A DNA stretch of 60,277 nt from Novosphingobium pokkalii (lineage in GTDB: Bacteria > Pseudomonadota > Alphaproteobacteria > Sphingomonadales > Sphingomonadaceae): positions 1 through 60,277 of the forward strand of contig NZ_BMZP01000018.1 in NCBI RefSeq assembly GCF_014652855.1, in the 5' to 3' direction. The notes below the pieces were generated by a model. That model worked only from the letters and a program-made list of their open reading frames with translations. It was not told the origin of the DNA and ran no database searches. Shown here piece after piece: positions 43,730-52,248 of this stretch. Made by a program: the position numbers and the translations under genes. Position 1 is the stretch's first letter; every line of letters starts with the position of its first letter.

Positions 43730-45475
43730 ATGCCCTTTTCCTTGCTTCCCGACGCCGTTGCCCAATCCCTTGCCGCCCGCGGCTATGCCGAGCCGACTCC
43801 GGTCCAGGCCGCTGTGCTCCAGGACGAGGCCGTTGGCCGCGATCTCCTGGTTTCCGCCCAGACCGGATCGGGCAAGACGGTTGCGTTCGGCGTGGCCATG
43901 GCCGCCGATCTGCTGAACGATGGCGTGCCGCCGGCCGGTGCACCGCTGGCGCTCGCCATTGCTCCCACCCGCGAACTGGCGCTCCAGGTCAGCCGCGAAC
44001 TCGCCTGGCTCTATGAAAAAGCCGGGCTGCGCATCGCCACCTGCGTCGGCGGGATGGACCCGTCGAAGGAACGTCGCCAGCTCAACCACGGCGCGCATAT
44101 CGTGGTGGGCACGCCCGGCCGCCTGCGCGACCATCTCGAACGCGGCGCGCTCGACCTGTCGAGCCTGCGCTTCGTGGTGCTCGACGAAGCCGACGAAATG
44201 CTCGACATGGGCTTTCGCGAAGACTTGGAAGAGCTGCTCGACGCCACCCCGGCCGAGCGCCGCACCCTGCTGTTTTCCGCCACCATGCCGCGCCCGATCG
44301 CGGCGCTGGCCAAGCAGTATCAGCGCGATGCGCTGCGCATCTCGACGATCGACGAGCGCCAGGGCCATGGCGACATCAGCTATCAGGCGGTTGCCGTTTC
44401 GCCCAACGACATCGAGAACGCGGTGATCAACCTGCTGCGCTTCCACGAGGCGGAAACGGCCATGCTGTTTTGCGCGACCCGCGACAATGTTCGCCGGCTG
44501 CACGCCACGCTGCTGGAACGCGGCTTTGCCGCCGTGGCGCTGTCGGGCGAGCACAGCCAGAACGAGCGCAACCAGGCGATCCAGGCGCTGCGCGATGGGC
44601 GCGCGCGCATCTGCGTGGCCACCGACGTGGCGGCGCGCGGAATCGACATTCCCTCGCTCAGCCTGGTGATCCACGTGGAAGTGCCGCGTGACGCCGAAAC
44701 CCTGCAACACCGCTCGGGCCGCACCGGCCGCGCCGGTCGCAAGGGCACGGCGGTGCTGGTGGTGCCCTATCCGCGCCGCCGCCGCCTGGAAGAAATGCTG
44801 CGCCGCGCGCGGATCGAGGCGGAATGGATGCCGGCCCCCGGCGCAGCCCAGATCCGCGAGCGCGACCGCGAGCGCCTGCTGGAAAAGCTGCTCGCCCCGG
44901 TCGATGCCGACGACGTGCTGGAAGACGATGCCGCTCTGGCCGACACGCTGATGGAGCGCATGGAAGTGCGCGATATCGCGCTGGCGCTGGTGCGCAGCTA
45001 TCGCTCGGCCATGCCGCAGCCCGAAGACCTGATCGACCTGTCCACCGAGGAAGGCCGCAAGGCCACGCGCCGCACCGGTTTCGACGATGTGGCGTGGTTC
45101 CGCATGGACATCGGCCGCCGCCAGAACGCCGATCCGCGCTGGCTGCTGCCGCTGCTGTGCCGCCGTGGCCATATCACCCGCAACGAGATCGGCGCGATCC
45201 GCATCGGCCCGGCCGAAACCTATTTCCAGGTGCCCAAGGCGATGGAAGAGCGTTTCCGCGCCGCGCTGCAACGCACCGCACGCGAAGGGGCCGAGGACGA
45301 AACCGGCATCCGCATCGAACCGAGCGAACCGCCGCGCGAAATGGCCCGCACCAATCGTCGCCAGGGCAATGGCCCGAACCGGCCGCGCGAAGGCTTCCCC
45401 CCGCGTGGCAATGGTCCGCGTTCCGATGGCCCACGCCCGCACCGCAAAGGCCCGCCGCGCCGCCGCGAAGACTGA
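43730..45475 (+). CDS. DEAD-box RNA helicase
   Basis: ATP-dependent RNA helicase of 581 residues. Motifs in order: Q motif (YAEPTPVQAAVLQ), I (SAQTGSGKTVAFG), Ia (APTRELALQ), Ib (VGTPGRL), II (VVLDEADEML), III (LLFSATMPRP), IV-V (LFCATRDNVRRLH, TDVAARGIDIP), VI (QHRSGRTGRAGRKG). After the core a linker leads to a DbpA-like RNA-binding region (RRGHITRNEIGAIRIGPAET) and a basic Arg/Pro/Gly tail. ATG 43730 matches the family start; in-frame ATGs at 43607 and 43637 would add an unconserved Pro-rich leader. It probably acts in ribosome assembly or RNA turnover. Confidence 0.93.
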   Translation: MPFSLLPDAVAQSLAARGYAEPTPVQAAVLQDEAVGRDLLVSAQTGSGKTVAFGVAMAADLLNDGVPPAGAPLALAIAPTRELALQVSRELAWLYEKAGLRIATCVGGMDPSKERRQLNHGAHIVVGTPGRLRDHLERGALDLSSLRFVVLDEADEMLDMGFREDLEELLDATPAERRTLLFSATMPRPIAALAKQYQRDALRISTIDERQGHGDISYQAVAVSPNDIENAVINLLRFHEAETAMLFCATRDNVRRLHATLLERGFAAVALSGEHSQNERNQAIQALRDGRARICVATDVAARGIDIPSLSLVIHVEVPRDAETLQHRSGRTGRAGRKGTAVLVVPYPRRRRLEEMLRRARIEAEWMPAPGAAQIRERDRERLLEKLLAPVDADDVLEDDAALADTLMERMEVRDIALALVRSYRSAMPQPEDLIDLSTEEGRKATRRTGFDDVAWFRMDIGRRQNADPRWLLPLLCRRGHITRNEIGAIRIGPAETYFQVPKAMEERFRAALQRTAREGAEDETGIRIEPSEPPREMARTNRRQGNGPNRPREGFPPRGNGPRSDGPRPHRKGPPRRRED

Positions 45476-45486
45476 TCGCGCAAGGC

Positions 45487-45510
45487 TCTCCCCCGCCATG
45501 GCGGGGGAGA
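45487..45510. terminator. 24-bp palindrome between convergent genes
   Basis: A perfect palindrome with core CCCCCGCCATGGCGGGGG lies 12 bp after the helicase stop and 17 bp from the ModE stop. It can form a strong hairpin on either strand, though without a T-run. Confidence 0.65.
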
Positions 45511-45526
45511 TGCGCCGGGCCGCACT

Positions 45527-45916
45527 TTACCCCGCGCGCTCGTCCTGCCGTTCCAGCGGCTGAGCGCGCAGCATGCTGGCCAGCGCCTCGGCATCGGCAC
45601 AGGTCGCTTCGCCCGCCAGCCGAGCCTGCAAGGCGCGATAATGCGTCAGCACCGCGTGGCCCAGCGCGCTGATCCTGGCGCCGCCGCCATGGGCACTGCC
45701 GGGAAAAGTTTCGACCAGTGGCCCGTGCCAGCAGCGGTTCATCACATCCACCAGTTGCCAGGCGCGGCGATAGCTCATGCCCATGGCCCGCCCGGCTGCC
45801 GAGATCGAGCCTTCGCGCGCAATGGCATCGAGCAGGTCGGCCTTGCCCGGCCCCATGGCGATGGCATCGCCGCAATAGAGCTGAAGCTTGATCTTGATCT
45901 GCGCAGGTTTGGTCAT
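45527..45916 (-). CDS. ModE-like winged-helix regulator without molybdate domain
   Basis: 129-residue DNA-binding protein matching the N-terminal domain of ModE (LysR-type winged helix): LLDAIAREGSISAAGRAMGM, SYRRAWQLVDVMNRCW, GGGARISALGHAVLTHYRAL. Full ModE carries two Mop molybdate-binding domains that are absent here, so it cannot sense molybdate the classical way; short forms are known. No mod transporter lies nearby. A MITE-like element begins only 10 bp upstream of its start, leaving no obvious native promoter or ribosome site. Confidence 0.85.
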   Translation of the reverse strand: MTKPAQIKIKLQLYCGDAIAMGPGKADLLDAIAREGSISAAGRAMGMSYRRAWQLVDVMNRCWHGPLVETFPGSAHGGGARISALGHAVLTHYRALQARLAGEATCADAEALASMLRAQPLERQDERAG

Positions 45917-45925
45917 GGTTGGAAT

Positions 45926-46195
45926 CTAGGCGGCGTGGACAAATTCCGCAACGCCACGGTTGCCCTGTAAAAGGCCCTGGTGAGGCGCGAGGACGCAGGA
46001 GGAGTGGGCCTCCTTCAAGGACGAGCAACGCTGCCAGGGCCTTTTACAGGGCAACCCCTGCGGGGCTGGACCAAAAACCGCCATTTCAGCGTCGGCTCGT
46101 CGCGCAATATTCCCGATATTGCGCTTCCTCGCCTCCTTGAACTGGCGGTTTTTGCCTCCAGCCGTGGCGCTGCGGAATTTGTCCACGCCGCCTAG
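45926..46195. mobile_element. 270-bp MITE-like element with nested inverted repeats
   Basis: Terminal inverted repeats at 45930-45959 and 46162-46191 (30 bp, one mismatch, starting GCGGCGTGGACAAATTCCGC) are bordered on both sides by CTAG, consistent with target duplication of IS5-group elements (CTAG, or TA if the repeat is counted longer). Inside are a second perfect 22-bp inverted repeat (45959-45980 with 46034-46055), AAAAACCGCCA/TGGCGGTTTTT (46073-46083, 46143-46153) and GCGCAATAT/ATATTGCGC (46102-46110, 46116-46124). No transposase is encoded. The element lies between the modE-like and DUF4139 starts. Confidence 0.85.
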
Positions 46196-46310
46196 GGCGG
46201 CCACAGCGGTCGCTCAAGCGCCATCGGCGGTTGCCGCCATCTTGACCACGATCGATGATGGCATTTGCGAAACAAACAGTTATCATCGCGGCGCAAACCG
46301 GGAGAGAGCG

Positions 46311-47816
46311 ATGCGGGCTGCTTGGACTGTTCTTGCCATGGGCACGGCGCTGGGCCTTGTCGCGAATGTCAGGGCTGCAACACCGGCGGCGATCGAGGCG
46401 AAAGGCGCGCAGGGCGATGTGGCATTGACCATCTATAAGGACATGGCCCTGGTCGAGGATGTGCGCCGGATCGATTTGCCCAAGGGGGTGAGCCGCCAGG
46501 AGTTTCCCGATGTCTCGGCGCAGATCCGGCCAGAGACCGTCACGATTGCCGCGCCCGGCGCTGCCGTGGTGGAACAGAACTTCGATTACGACCTGCTCAC
46601 CCCGGACGCCTTGCTCAACAAGTCTGTCGGGCAGGATGTGAGCGTGGTGCGCGAAGGCGCGGATGGCAAGGAAGTGGTGACGACCGCGCATGTCCTGGCC
46701 AACAACCAGGGCGCCGTGGTGCAGGTAGGCAGCCGGATCGAGGTGCTGAGCGAGATGCCGGGCCGGGTGGTCTATTCCGGCTTGCCGGCGGGGCTGCGCG
46801 CAAGGCCGACGCTGTCGGTCACGCTGGATTCGGCAAGCAGCGGCGCGCGCAACGTGGGCCTGCGCTATCTCTCGCGCGGGTTTGGCTGGAAGGCCGATTA
46901 CGTCGCGCTGTTCGATGAAAGCGCGGGCAAGCTGGATGTGCAGGGCTGGGTCACGCTGACCAACACCACCGGCACCGGCTTTCCCGATGCCCGCGTGATG
47001 CTGGTGGCGGGCCAACCGGCTGGCGACGATGGTGATGGCGATGGCGAAGCCATGGTCTATCCCCCGTCACGATCGCGCCCGATGGGCAATCGCATGGGCA
47101 CCGGCGGAGACGACGGACGCGAGACGCTGGGCGATTTTCACGTCTATCCGCTGGCCGGTCGCACCACGGTGGCCAATGCCCAGACCAAGCAGGTCAGTTT
47201 CCTCAACGCCACGGGCGTGCCGGCGCGCAAGGTCTATCAATATCGCAACCCATGGCAGCACAGCGCGGAAGAGGGCGAAAGCGTCGATACCGTGCTGGCG
47301 TTCACGTCCGCGCGGGACGGCGGGCTGGGCGATGCGCTGCCTGCCGGCACGATCCGCGTCTACATGCGCGATGCGCGCGGCAATCCGCAGTTCGTGGGGG
47401 AAAGCCCGCTGCCGCACACCCCGATGGGATCGGACCTGGCGCTGAAAACCGGCACGGCGTTCGACGTGAAAGTGCAGCCCAGCGTGGAAAAGCGCGAGCG
47501 CGTCACCGCTGCGGAATGGGAGCGGACGGGCCAATGGCGCATCACCCGCAATGCCGATGGCCCGGTCACGTACACGATCGAAGAGCACCCGGTCTATTGG
47601 CGCACGCAGATGGCCTGGAAAGTGACCAACGCCCGCGCCGTGCCGGTGGAGGTGGACGTAGTGCAGGACGGGCTGGACAATGGCTGGCACGACACGCGCG
47701 TGTCGGCCGAAAGCCTGCCGGGCCGCCAGGTGTCGCTCGACAGCCGGACTTGGCGCGTGAAAGTTCCGGCGCGTGGCGCGGTGACGCTGACCGCCACGAT
47801 CGACACCCGCTATTGA
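46311..47816 (+). CDS. DUF4139-domain exported protein (first copy)
   Basis: 501-residue exported beta-rich protein of the DUF4139 (mucoidy inhibitor A-like) family, function unknown. Signal peptide ending near GLVANVRAATP. An N-terminal ALTIYKDMALVEDVRRIDLP domain precedes LRYLSRGFGWKADYVALFDE, a hallmark segment, and the C-terminal beta domain (MAWKVTNARAVPVEVDVVQD). ATG 46311 follows GGAGAG. A paralog starts 12 bases after the stop, so they are cotranscribed. Its promoter region adjoins the MITE-like element. Confidence 0.85.
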   Translation: MRAAWTVLAMGTALGLVANVRAATPAAIEAKGAQGDVALTIYKDMALVEDVRRIDLPKGVSRQEFPDVSAQIRPETVTIAAPGAAVVEQNFDYDLLTPDALLNKSVGQDVSVVREGADGKEVVTTAHVLANNQGAVVQVGSRIEVLSEMPGRVVYSGLPAGLRARPTLSVTLDSASSGARNVGLRYLSRGFGWKADYVALFDESAGKLDVQGWVTLTNTTGTGFPDARVMLVAGQPAGDDGDGDGEAMVYPPSRSRPMGNRMGTGGDDGRETLGDFHVYPLAGRTTVANAQTKQVSFLNATGVPARKVYQYRNPWQHSAEEGESVDTVLAFTSARDGGLGDALPAGTIRVYMRDARGNPQFVGESPLPHTPMGSDLALKTGTAFDVKVQPSVEKRERVTAAEWERTGQWRITRNADGPVTYTIEEHPVYWRTQMAWKVTNARAVPVEVDVVQDGLDNGWHDTRVSAESLPGRQVSLDSRTWRVKVPARGAVTLTATIDTRY

Positions 47817-47827
47817 GCCGCGCTGCC

Positions 47828-49366
47828 GTGCGCACGCTGATTGTCGCCCTGGCGCTGTGGCCCGCGCTGGCGCTGGCGCAGCAGGCGGTGACATCACCTG
47901 CGCCCGCGCACGTTTCGGTGACGATCTATCGCGAGCCAGGGCGACAGCCGGATGCAGAATTCGATCGAGACTGGCTGCGTGGGTATGCGCTCGTCACCGA
48001 AACGCGCGAGGTGGACCTGCCCGCCGGCCCTGCCACCGTGGGGTTTGCCGGGGTGGCGGCAGGCATGCTGGCGGAAACGGCCCTGGTGCGCGGACTGCCA
48101 TCGGGCGTGGCCGAACAGAACCTGGACGCAGACCTGATTGGCGCGCGCAATCTCTATGCGCGCAGCTTTGGCCGTCCGGTGCTGCTGCGCCGCGTCGATC
48201 GGCGCACCGGCGCTGTGGTCGAAGAGCAGGGCGTCATACGCTCCGGCCCCGATGGCGCTGCTGTGATCCAGACGCGCGAGGGCTTTCGCAGTGCGCGCTG
48301 CGCCTGGCCCGATGAATATGTCAGCTATGGTGAGCTTCCGCCGGGCTTGGTCGCCAAGCCGACCCTGTCGGTGCAGACCACCGCAGCGATGGCGACGCAC
48401 GCCCGCCTGACGCTGAGCTATCTCGCCTGGGGATTCGACTGGCGGGCCGATTATGTGCTGACCATGCGCCGCGATGGCCGTCATCTCGATCTGGCGGCCT
48501 GGGTCACTCTGGCCAGCAGCGACGATACCGCCTTCGTCGGGGCAGACGCGGCCGTGGTTGCGGGCAGGCCGGACAAGGCGCAGCGCAGTTGGGAGGATCG
48601 CAGCGACGGCGATCAGGAATTGTCGTTCCAGTGCGAAACCGCCCCTCCTCCTCCGCCACCACCACCTCCGCCGCCGCCAGCAGCCTATGCGCCACCCCCG
48701 CTGTTCATGGCCGCGCCGCCGGTTGCAGCGATGGCCGACATCGTCGTGACCGGGCAGCGGCGCATGCCGGTCCTGGCGCGGCAGGAAGCCCTGGGCGATT
48801 TCAAGCTCTATCGCCTGCCGGTTCCCACCACCATCGCCTCGCGCGGGCAAAAGCAGGTGGCCCTGGCCGAGCGGCGCGGCGTGAAGGTGCAGCCGTTTGC
48901 CAAGGGCACGCTGACCCTCCGCCGCCGCGAGAACCAGTCGCTTCGCCAAGTCCTGCGGCTGCACAACCGCAAAGCCGACGGCCTGGGCCTGGCACTGCCG
49001 GCCGGCCATGTCGTGGTGCTGGAACCCCACGGCCCCACCAGCCTGCCGGTGGGCGAAGGCCGCATGGACGACAAGGCGGAAGGCGAGGAGATCGAGATCG
49101 AACTGGGCATGGCCACCGCGCTGAGCCTGAGCGAAACGGTGGCCGCGCAGGACAAGCGCGGCTTGTGGCGCGATCACACCGCCACCCTCACCAACCGCCG
49201 CAACCAGGCGATGCAAGTGGAACTGGCCATCCCGGTGTCGGCAGACCAGCGCCTGAGCCGCTCCTCCCGCGCGCTTACGCGCAAGAACGGCCAACCGCTG
49301 TGGCGGGTGACGGTGCCCGCCCATGGCACCGCACGCTTGGTTTTCCGGCTGGAACAGGCGGGGTAA
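47828..49366 (+). CDS. DUF4139-domain exported protein (second copy, with Pro-rich insert)
   Basis: 512-residue paralog of the preceding protein. Signal peptide RTLIVALALWPALALAQQA. Shared segments: VSVTIYREPGRQ, LSYLAWGFDWRADYVLTMRR. A polyproline run (about 12 Pro, near residue 280) is followed by ADIVVTGQRRMPV, a string resembling the start of sphingomonad TonB-dependent receptors. GTG 47828 is chosen; TTG 47813, overlapping the upstream stop, is possible. Tandem duplication has clearly diverged. No function can be given; envelope association is inferred. Confidence 0.83.
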   Translation: MRTLIVALALWPALALAQQAVTSPAPAHVSVTIYREPGRQPDAEFDRDWLRGYALVTETREVDLPAGPATVGFAGVAAGMLAETALVRGLPSGVAEQNLDADLIGARNLYARSFGRPVLLRRVDRRTGAVVEEQGVIRSGPDGAAVIQTREGFRSARCAWPDEYVSYGELPPGLVAKPTLSVQTTAAMATHARLTLSYLAWGFDWRADYVLTMRRDGRHLDLAAWVTLASSDDTAFVGADAAVVAGRPDKAQRSWEDRSDGDQELSFQCETAPPPPPPPPPPPPAAYAPPPLFMAAPPVAAMADIVVTGQRRMPVLARQEALGDFKLYRLPVPTTIASRGQKQVALAERRGVKVQPFAKGTLTLRRRENQSLRQVLRLHNRKADGLGLALPAGHVVVLEPHGPTSLPVGEGRMDDKAEGEEIEIELGMATALSLSETVAAQDKRGLWRDHTATLTNRRNQAMQVELAIPVSADQRLSRSSRALTRKNGQPLWRVTVPAHGTARLVFRLEQAG

Positions 49367-49419
49367 AACCCCGTTGACCTTCCCGCGCAAATCCCGCAAA
49401 GGCGCGCTTCCCCGCATGG

Positions 49420-49495
49420 GGGCGGTTAGCTCAGTTGGTAGAGCATCTCGTTTACACCGAGAGGGTCGGCGGTTCGAGCCCGTCACCGCCCACCA
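49420..49495 (+). tRNA. tRNA-Val (anticodon TAC)
   Basis: Full cloverleaf: acceptor GGGCGGT with ACCGCCC, D-arm GCTC AGTTGGTA GAGC, anticodon arm TCTCG TTTACAC CGAGA, T-arm GGCGG TTCGAGC CCGTC (4 of 5 pairs plus a mismatch), and encoded ACCA at the end. Its 3' end is the likely attachment site of the element whose integrase follows at 167 bp. Confidence 0.97.
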
Positions 49496-49608
49496 GGACC
49501 ACGCTCCAGAGCGTTCCCCGACATCCTTGAAAATCCAGCAAATCCGGGCTAAAATCGGTCTTGTCAGGTCCACTGCGTCTCCGCAGATGTCACCACGGCT
49601 CACCCATT

Positions 49609-49657
49609 TGGGGGCCTTTCTGGGGGCAGCGCGAAGGCCCCCTGAAAAAGGCCCCCA
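49609..49657 (+). promoter_or_regulatory. Nested hairpin occluding the integrase ribosome site
   Basis: Outer arms TGGGGGCCTTT (49609-49619) and AAAGGCCCCCA (49647-49657) enclose an inner stem GGGGGC/GCCCCC (49622-49627, 49637-49642). The only purine-rich candidate ribosome site, AAAAAGG (49645-49651), lies in the outer 3' arm, four bases before the ATG. Confidence 0.7.
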
Positions 49658-49661
49658 CGCC

Positions 49662-50885
49662 ATGCCGCTCACCGATGTTGCGATCAGAAACGCCAAGCCC
49701 CGCCCAAAATCCTACAAGCTGAGTGATGGGGGCGGGCTCTACCTCCAAGTGGAGCCATCGGGCGGCAAACTCTGGCGACAGAAATATCGTTTCGAGGATC
49801 GCGAGAAGAAGCTGGCGATCGGGTCCTACCCAGCGATTACACTCAGCGAGGCGCGCAAGCGTCGCGATCAGGCCCGCGCCCAGCTATCGGCCGGCCTCGA
49901 TCCCGCCCGCGAAAAGCAGCTTGCCAAGTATCGCGCCAAGGCGGCAGCGTGCAACACGTTTGGCGAGGTGGCCAAGGAGTTCATCGCCAAGCGCGAGCGC
50001 GAAGGCATGTCGAAATCGACCGTCGAGAAGAGCGGCTATTACATTTCTCGCCTGGGGCTTAGCATCACGCGTCTGCCGGTGGCCGACATCACCACCCCGG
50101 AAATCCTCGAAGCGCTGCGCCGCATCGAGGCCAAGGGCAACTATGAGACTGCCCGCCGGGTCTTGCAACTCACCGGGCGTGTCTTCCGCTACGCGGTGGC
50201 GACGGCGCGGCTAAAGGACGATCCGACTCGCGATCTTCGCGGTGCCCTGACCGCACCCCAGCCCAAGCATTACGGCGCAATCATCGACCCGAAGCGTACG
50301 GGCGAACTGCTCCGCGCAATCGAGGGGTATGAGGGTCAGGAGCTGACCAAGCTGGCCATGCAACTCTCACCGCATGTCTTCGTGCGACCTGGCGAACTGC
50401 GGCATGCCGAATGGTCGGAGGTCGATCTCGAAGCTGCGGTGTGGACCATACCGATCGAGAAGATGAAAATGCGACGGCCTCACCACGTTCCGCTGTCCAA
50501 GCAGTCGGTGCAGATCCTGCGGCTGGTTCATGCGATCACCGGGCCTTCGGGCTATGTCTTTCCGTCTATCCGCTCGCCGCAACGTCCGATGAGCGAGAAT
50601 ACGGTCAATGCTGGCTTGCGGCGTCTTGGCTTCACTGGCGACGAGATGACGGCACATGGCTTCCGCGCGACTGCCAGTACGCTCCTCAACGAATCCGGCA
50701 AATGGTCGGTTGATGCTATCGAACGTGCGTTGGCCCATGGCGATTCCGACAAGGTCCGCGCCGCCTATCATCGCGGGACGCACTGGAAGGAACGCGTGGA
50801 AATGGCGCAGTGGTGGTCGGATTACCTCGACACCCTGCGCAATGGTGCCGAGATTGTGCGGTTCCCGGCGCAAACGGGGTCATGA
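49662..50885 (+). CDS. int: Tyrosine integrase, P4-like (DUF4102 type)
   Basis: Site-specific recombinase of 407 residues. The N-terminal arm-binding DUF4102 domain is clear (PLTDVAIRNAKPRPKSYKLS, GGGLYLQVEPSGGKLW), then the SAM-like domain, then the catalytic domain: Arg in HVFVRPGELRHAEW near 240, HGFRATASTLLNE (HxxR) near 330, and AHGDSDKVRAAYHRGTHW with the nucleophile Tyr near 367. It sits immediately downstream of tRNA-Val, the standard target for this class, and marks the left end of the element. Confidence 0.95.
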   Translation: MPLTDVAIRNAKPRPKSYKLSDGGGLYLQVEPSGGKLWRQKYRFEDREKKLAIGSYPAITLSEARKRRDQARAQLSAGLDPAREKQLAKYRAKAAACNTFGEVAKEFIAKREREGMSKSTVEKSGYYISRLGLSITRLPVADITTPEILEALRRIEAKGNYETARRVLQLTGRVFRYAVATARLKDDPTRDLRGALTAPQPKHYGAIIDPKRTGELLRAIEGYEGQELTKLAMQLSPHVFVRPGELRHAEWSEVDLEAAVWTIPIEKMKMRRPHHVPLSKQSVQILRLVHAITGPSGYVFPSIRSPQRPMSENTVNAGLRRLGFTGDEMTAHGFRATASTLLNESGKWSVDAIERALAHGDSDKVRAAYHRGTHWKERVEMAQWWSDYLDTLRNGAEIVRFPAQTGS

Positions 50886-51351
50886 ACCGGGATAGTCGCA
50901 TTTCATCCACGCCCAGCGAAGGGCTTAGGCGCCGGACAGGCAGCGTCGCTTGAACGCATCGTCTCAGGCCGTCTCGGCCTGACCGCGCTCTCCTTCCGCT
51001 GCGCTCCAGCCGAGCCGGCGGTGCCGTCTCGTCGGCATGGCCGGGACGATCGCTGACTTTTGGCCCGGCCATGCTGACCGGTCCTGTCGGTCCGCCTGTG
51101 GCTGCCCTGCAATTGTCGCCGCGCTTTGGGTGCGCGGCGGCGTCTGCCTCGGCTCCAGGGTGACGGGGGGCGTCACGGCCCTGTAGCCCCGCCGCGACGG
51201 GGTGCAACCCGGCCCGCTGCGCGGCTCCAGGTGCTCCACGCTGTTGCGCCCTGCGGTGCACCCCGCCGCCTGATGCGGGGCTTTTGGTCCGCTCCTGCCG
51301 CCCCCCGCCACCCCGGCGCCGGGCCATGGCGGTTTAAGGAGCTTGAAGATC
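50886..51351. other. 466-bp noncoding GC-rich leader before ardC
   Basis: No gene is convincing here. The stretch is full of short inverted repeats: GTGACGGGGGGCGTCAC around 51160-51175, CCCCGCCGCGACGGGG around 51186-51203, and GCGCGGCG/CGCCGCGC-like pairs near 51115-51140. GGCTCCAGG occurs twice (51151, 51223). In conjugative elements such leaders before antirestriction genes may fold into single-strand promoters; that is a guess here. Confidence 0.5.
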
Positions 51352-52248
51352 ATGAGCACCGTGAACACGCGTGAACGCCAGTCCCTCTATGCCGAGGTGA
51401 CTTCCCGGATCATTGCTGAACTGGAGGAAGGGCGCCTGCCTTGGGTGCAGCCATGGGACGCCAGCCGCTGTCCCTGCACGCTGCCCCACAATGCCGGCTC
51501 TGGCCGGACCTATTCCGGGATCAATGTTCTCATTCTCTGGACCTCTGCCATCGAGCAGGGCTTTTCCTCGCAGCGCTGGTTGACCTATCGCCAGGCCGAA
51601 GCGGCCGGGGGCCATGTCCGGCGCGGCGAGAAGGGCACGGTGGTCTGCTATGCCGATCGCTTCACCCCGCGCGAGGAAGCCGCCAAGGCCAGGGACGAAG
51701 ATCGCGATCCGCGCACGGTGGCCTTTCTCAAGCGCTTTACCGTTTTCAATCTCGACCAGTGCGAGGGCTTGCCCGACGGGATGGTGCAGCCTGTGGCACC
51801 GATTGCGCCCGAACTGGCCATTGCTGGCGCCGATCGCGTGATCCAGGGCAGCGGGGTGACCTTCCGCATCGGTGGCGGAGAAGCGTTCTATTCGCCCAGC
51901 CATGACGTGGTGCAAGTGCCGCCTCAAGCTGCCTTCCTCGAGCCGATCAACTGGTTCCGCACGGCCCTGCACGAACTTGGCCATGCCACCGGCCACAAGA
52001 GCCGGCTGGACCGTGACCAGACCGGCGAGTTCGGTTCCGCGTCCTACGCCAAAGAGGAATTGGTGGCGGAAATGGCCAGTGCCTTTGCCTGTGCTGCGCT
52101 GGGCATTGTCCCGACGGTGCGGCACTCTGATTACGTCGGAGCATGGCTCGAAGTGCTGCGCGCCGACGAGAAAGCGATCTTCCGCGCGGCCAGTGCAGCG
52201 AGCAAGGCGGCCGACTTTCTGCTGGCCTGGGGGGAGGACCGGTCATGA
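51352..52248 (+). CDS. ardC: ArdC-family antirestriction protein
   Basis: 298-residue protein with an N-terminal ssDNA-binding ArdC domain (DUF1738: RRQSLYAEV-like RQSLYAEVTSRIIAELEEG, then LPWVQPWD) and a C-terminal zincin-like metallopeptidase domain with FRTALHELGHATGHKSRLD (HExxH near 205) and EELVAEMASAFACAALGI (third ligand Glu). It protects incoming conjugative DNA from restriction. ATG 51352 follows AAGGAGC. The next gene overlaps its stop by ATGA. Confidence 0.93.
   Translation: MSTVNTRERQSLYAEVTSRIIAELEEGRLPWVQPWDASRCPCTLPHNAGSGRTYSGINVLILWTSAIEQGFSSQRWLTYRQAEAAGGHVRRGEKGTVVCYADRFTPREEAAKARDEDRDPRTVAFLKRFTVFNLDQCEGLPDGMVQPVAPIAPELAIAGADRVIQGSGVTFRIGGGEAFYSPSHDVVQVPPQAAFLEPINWFRTALHELGHATGHKSRLDRDQTGEFGSASYAKEELVAEMASAFACAALGIVPTVRHSDYVGAWLEVLRADEKAIFRAASAASKAADFLLAWGEDRS

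Noticed and set aside
46119..46310. Upstream extension of the first DUF4139 protein into the MITE-like element
   Set aside because: The extension would put the signal peptide inside the protein; GGAGAG before ATG 46311 supports the later start.
50716..51327. Minus-strand frame of about 200 codons overlapping the integrase end and the ardC leader
   Set aside because: Arg/Gly/Pro-rich low-complexity translation of GC-rich DNA, with no motif and no ribosome site.
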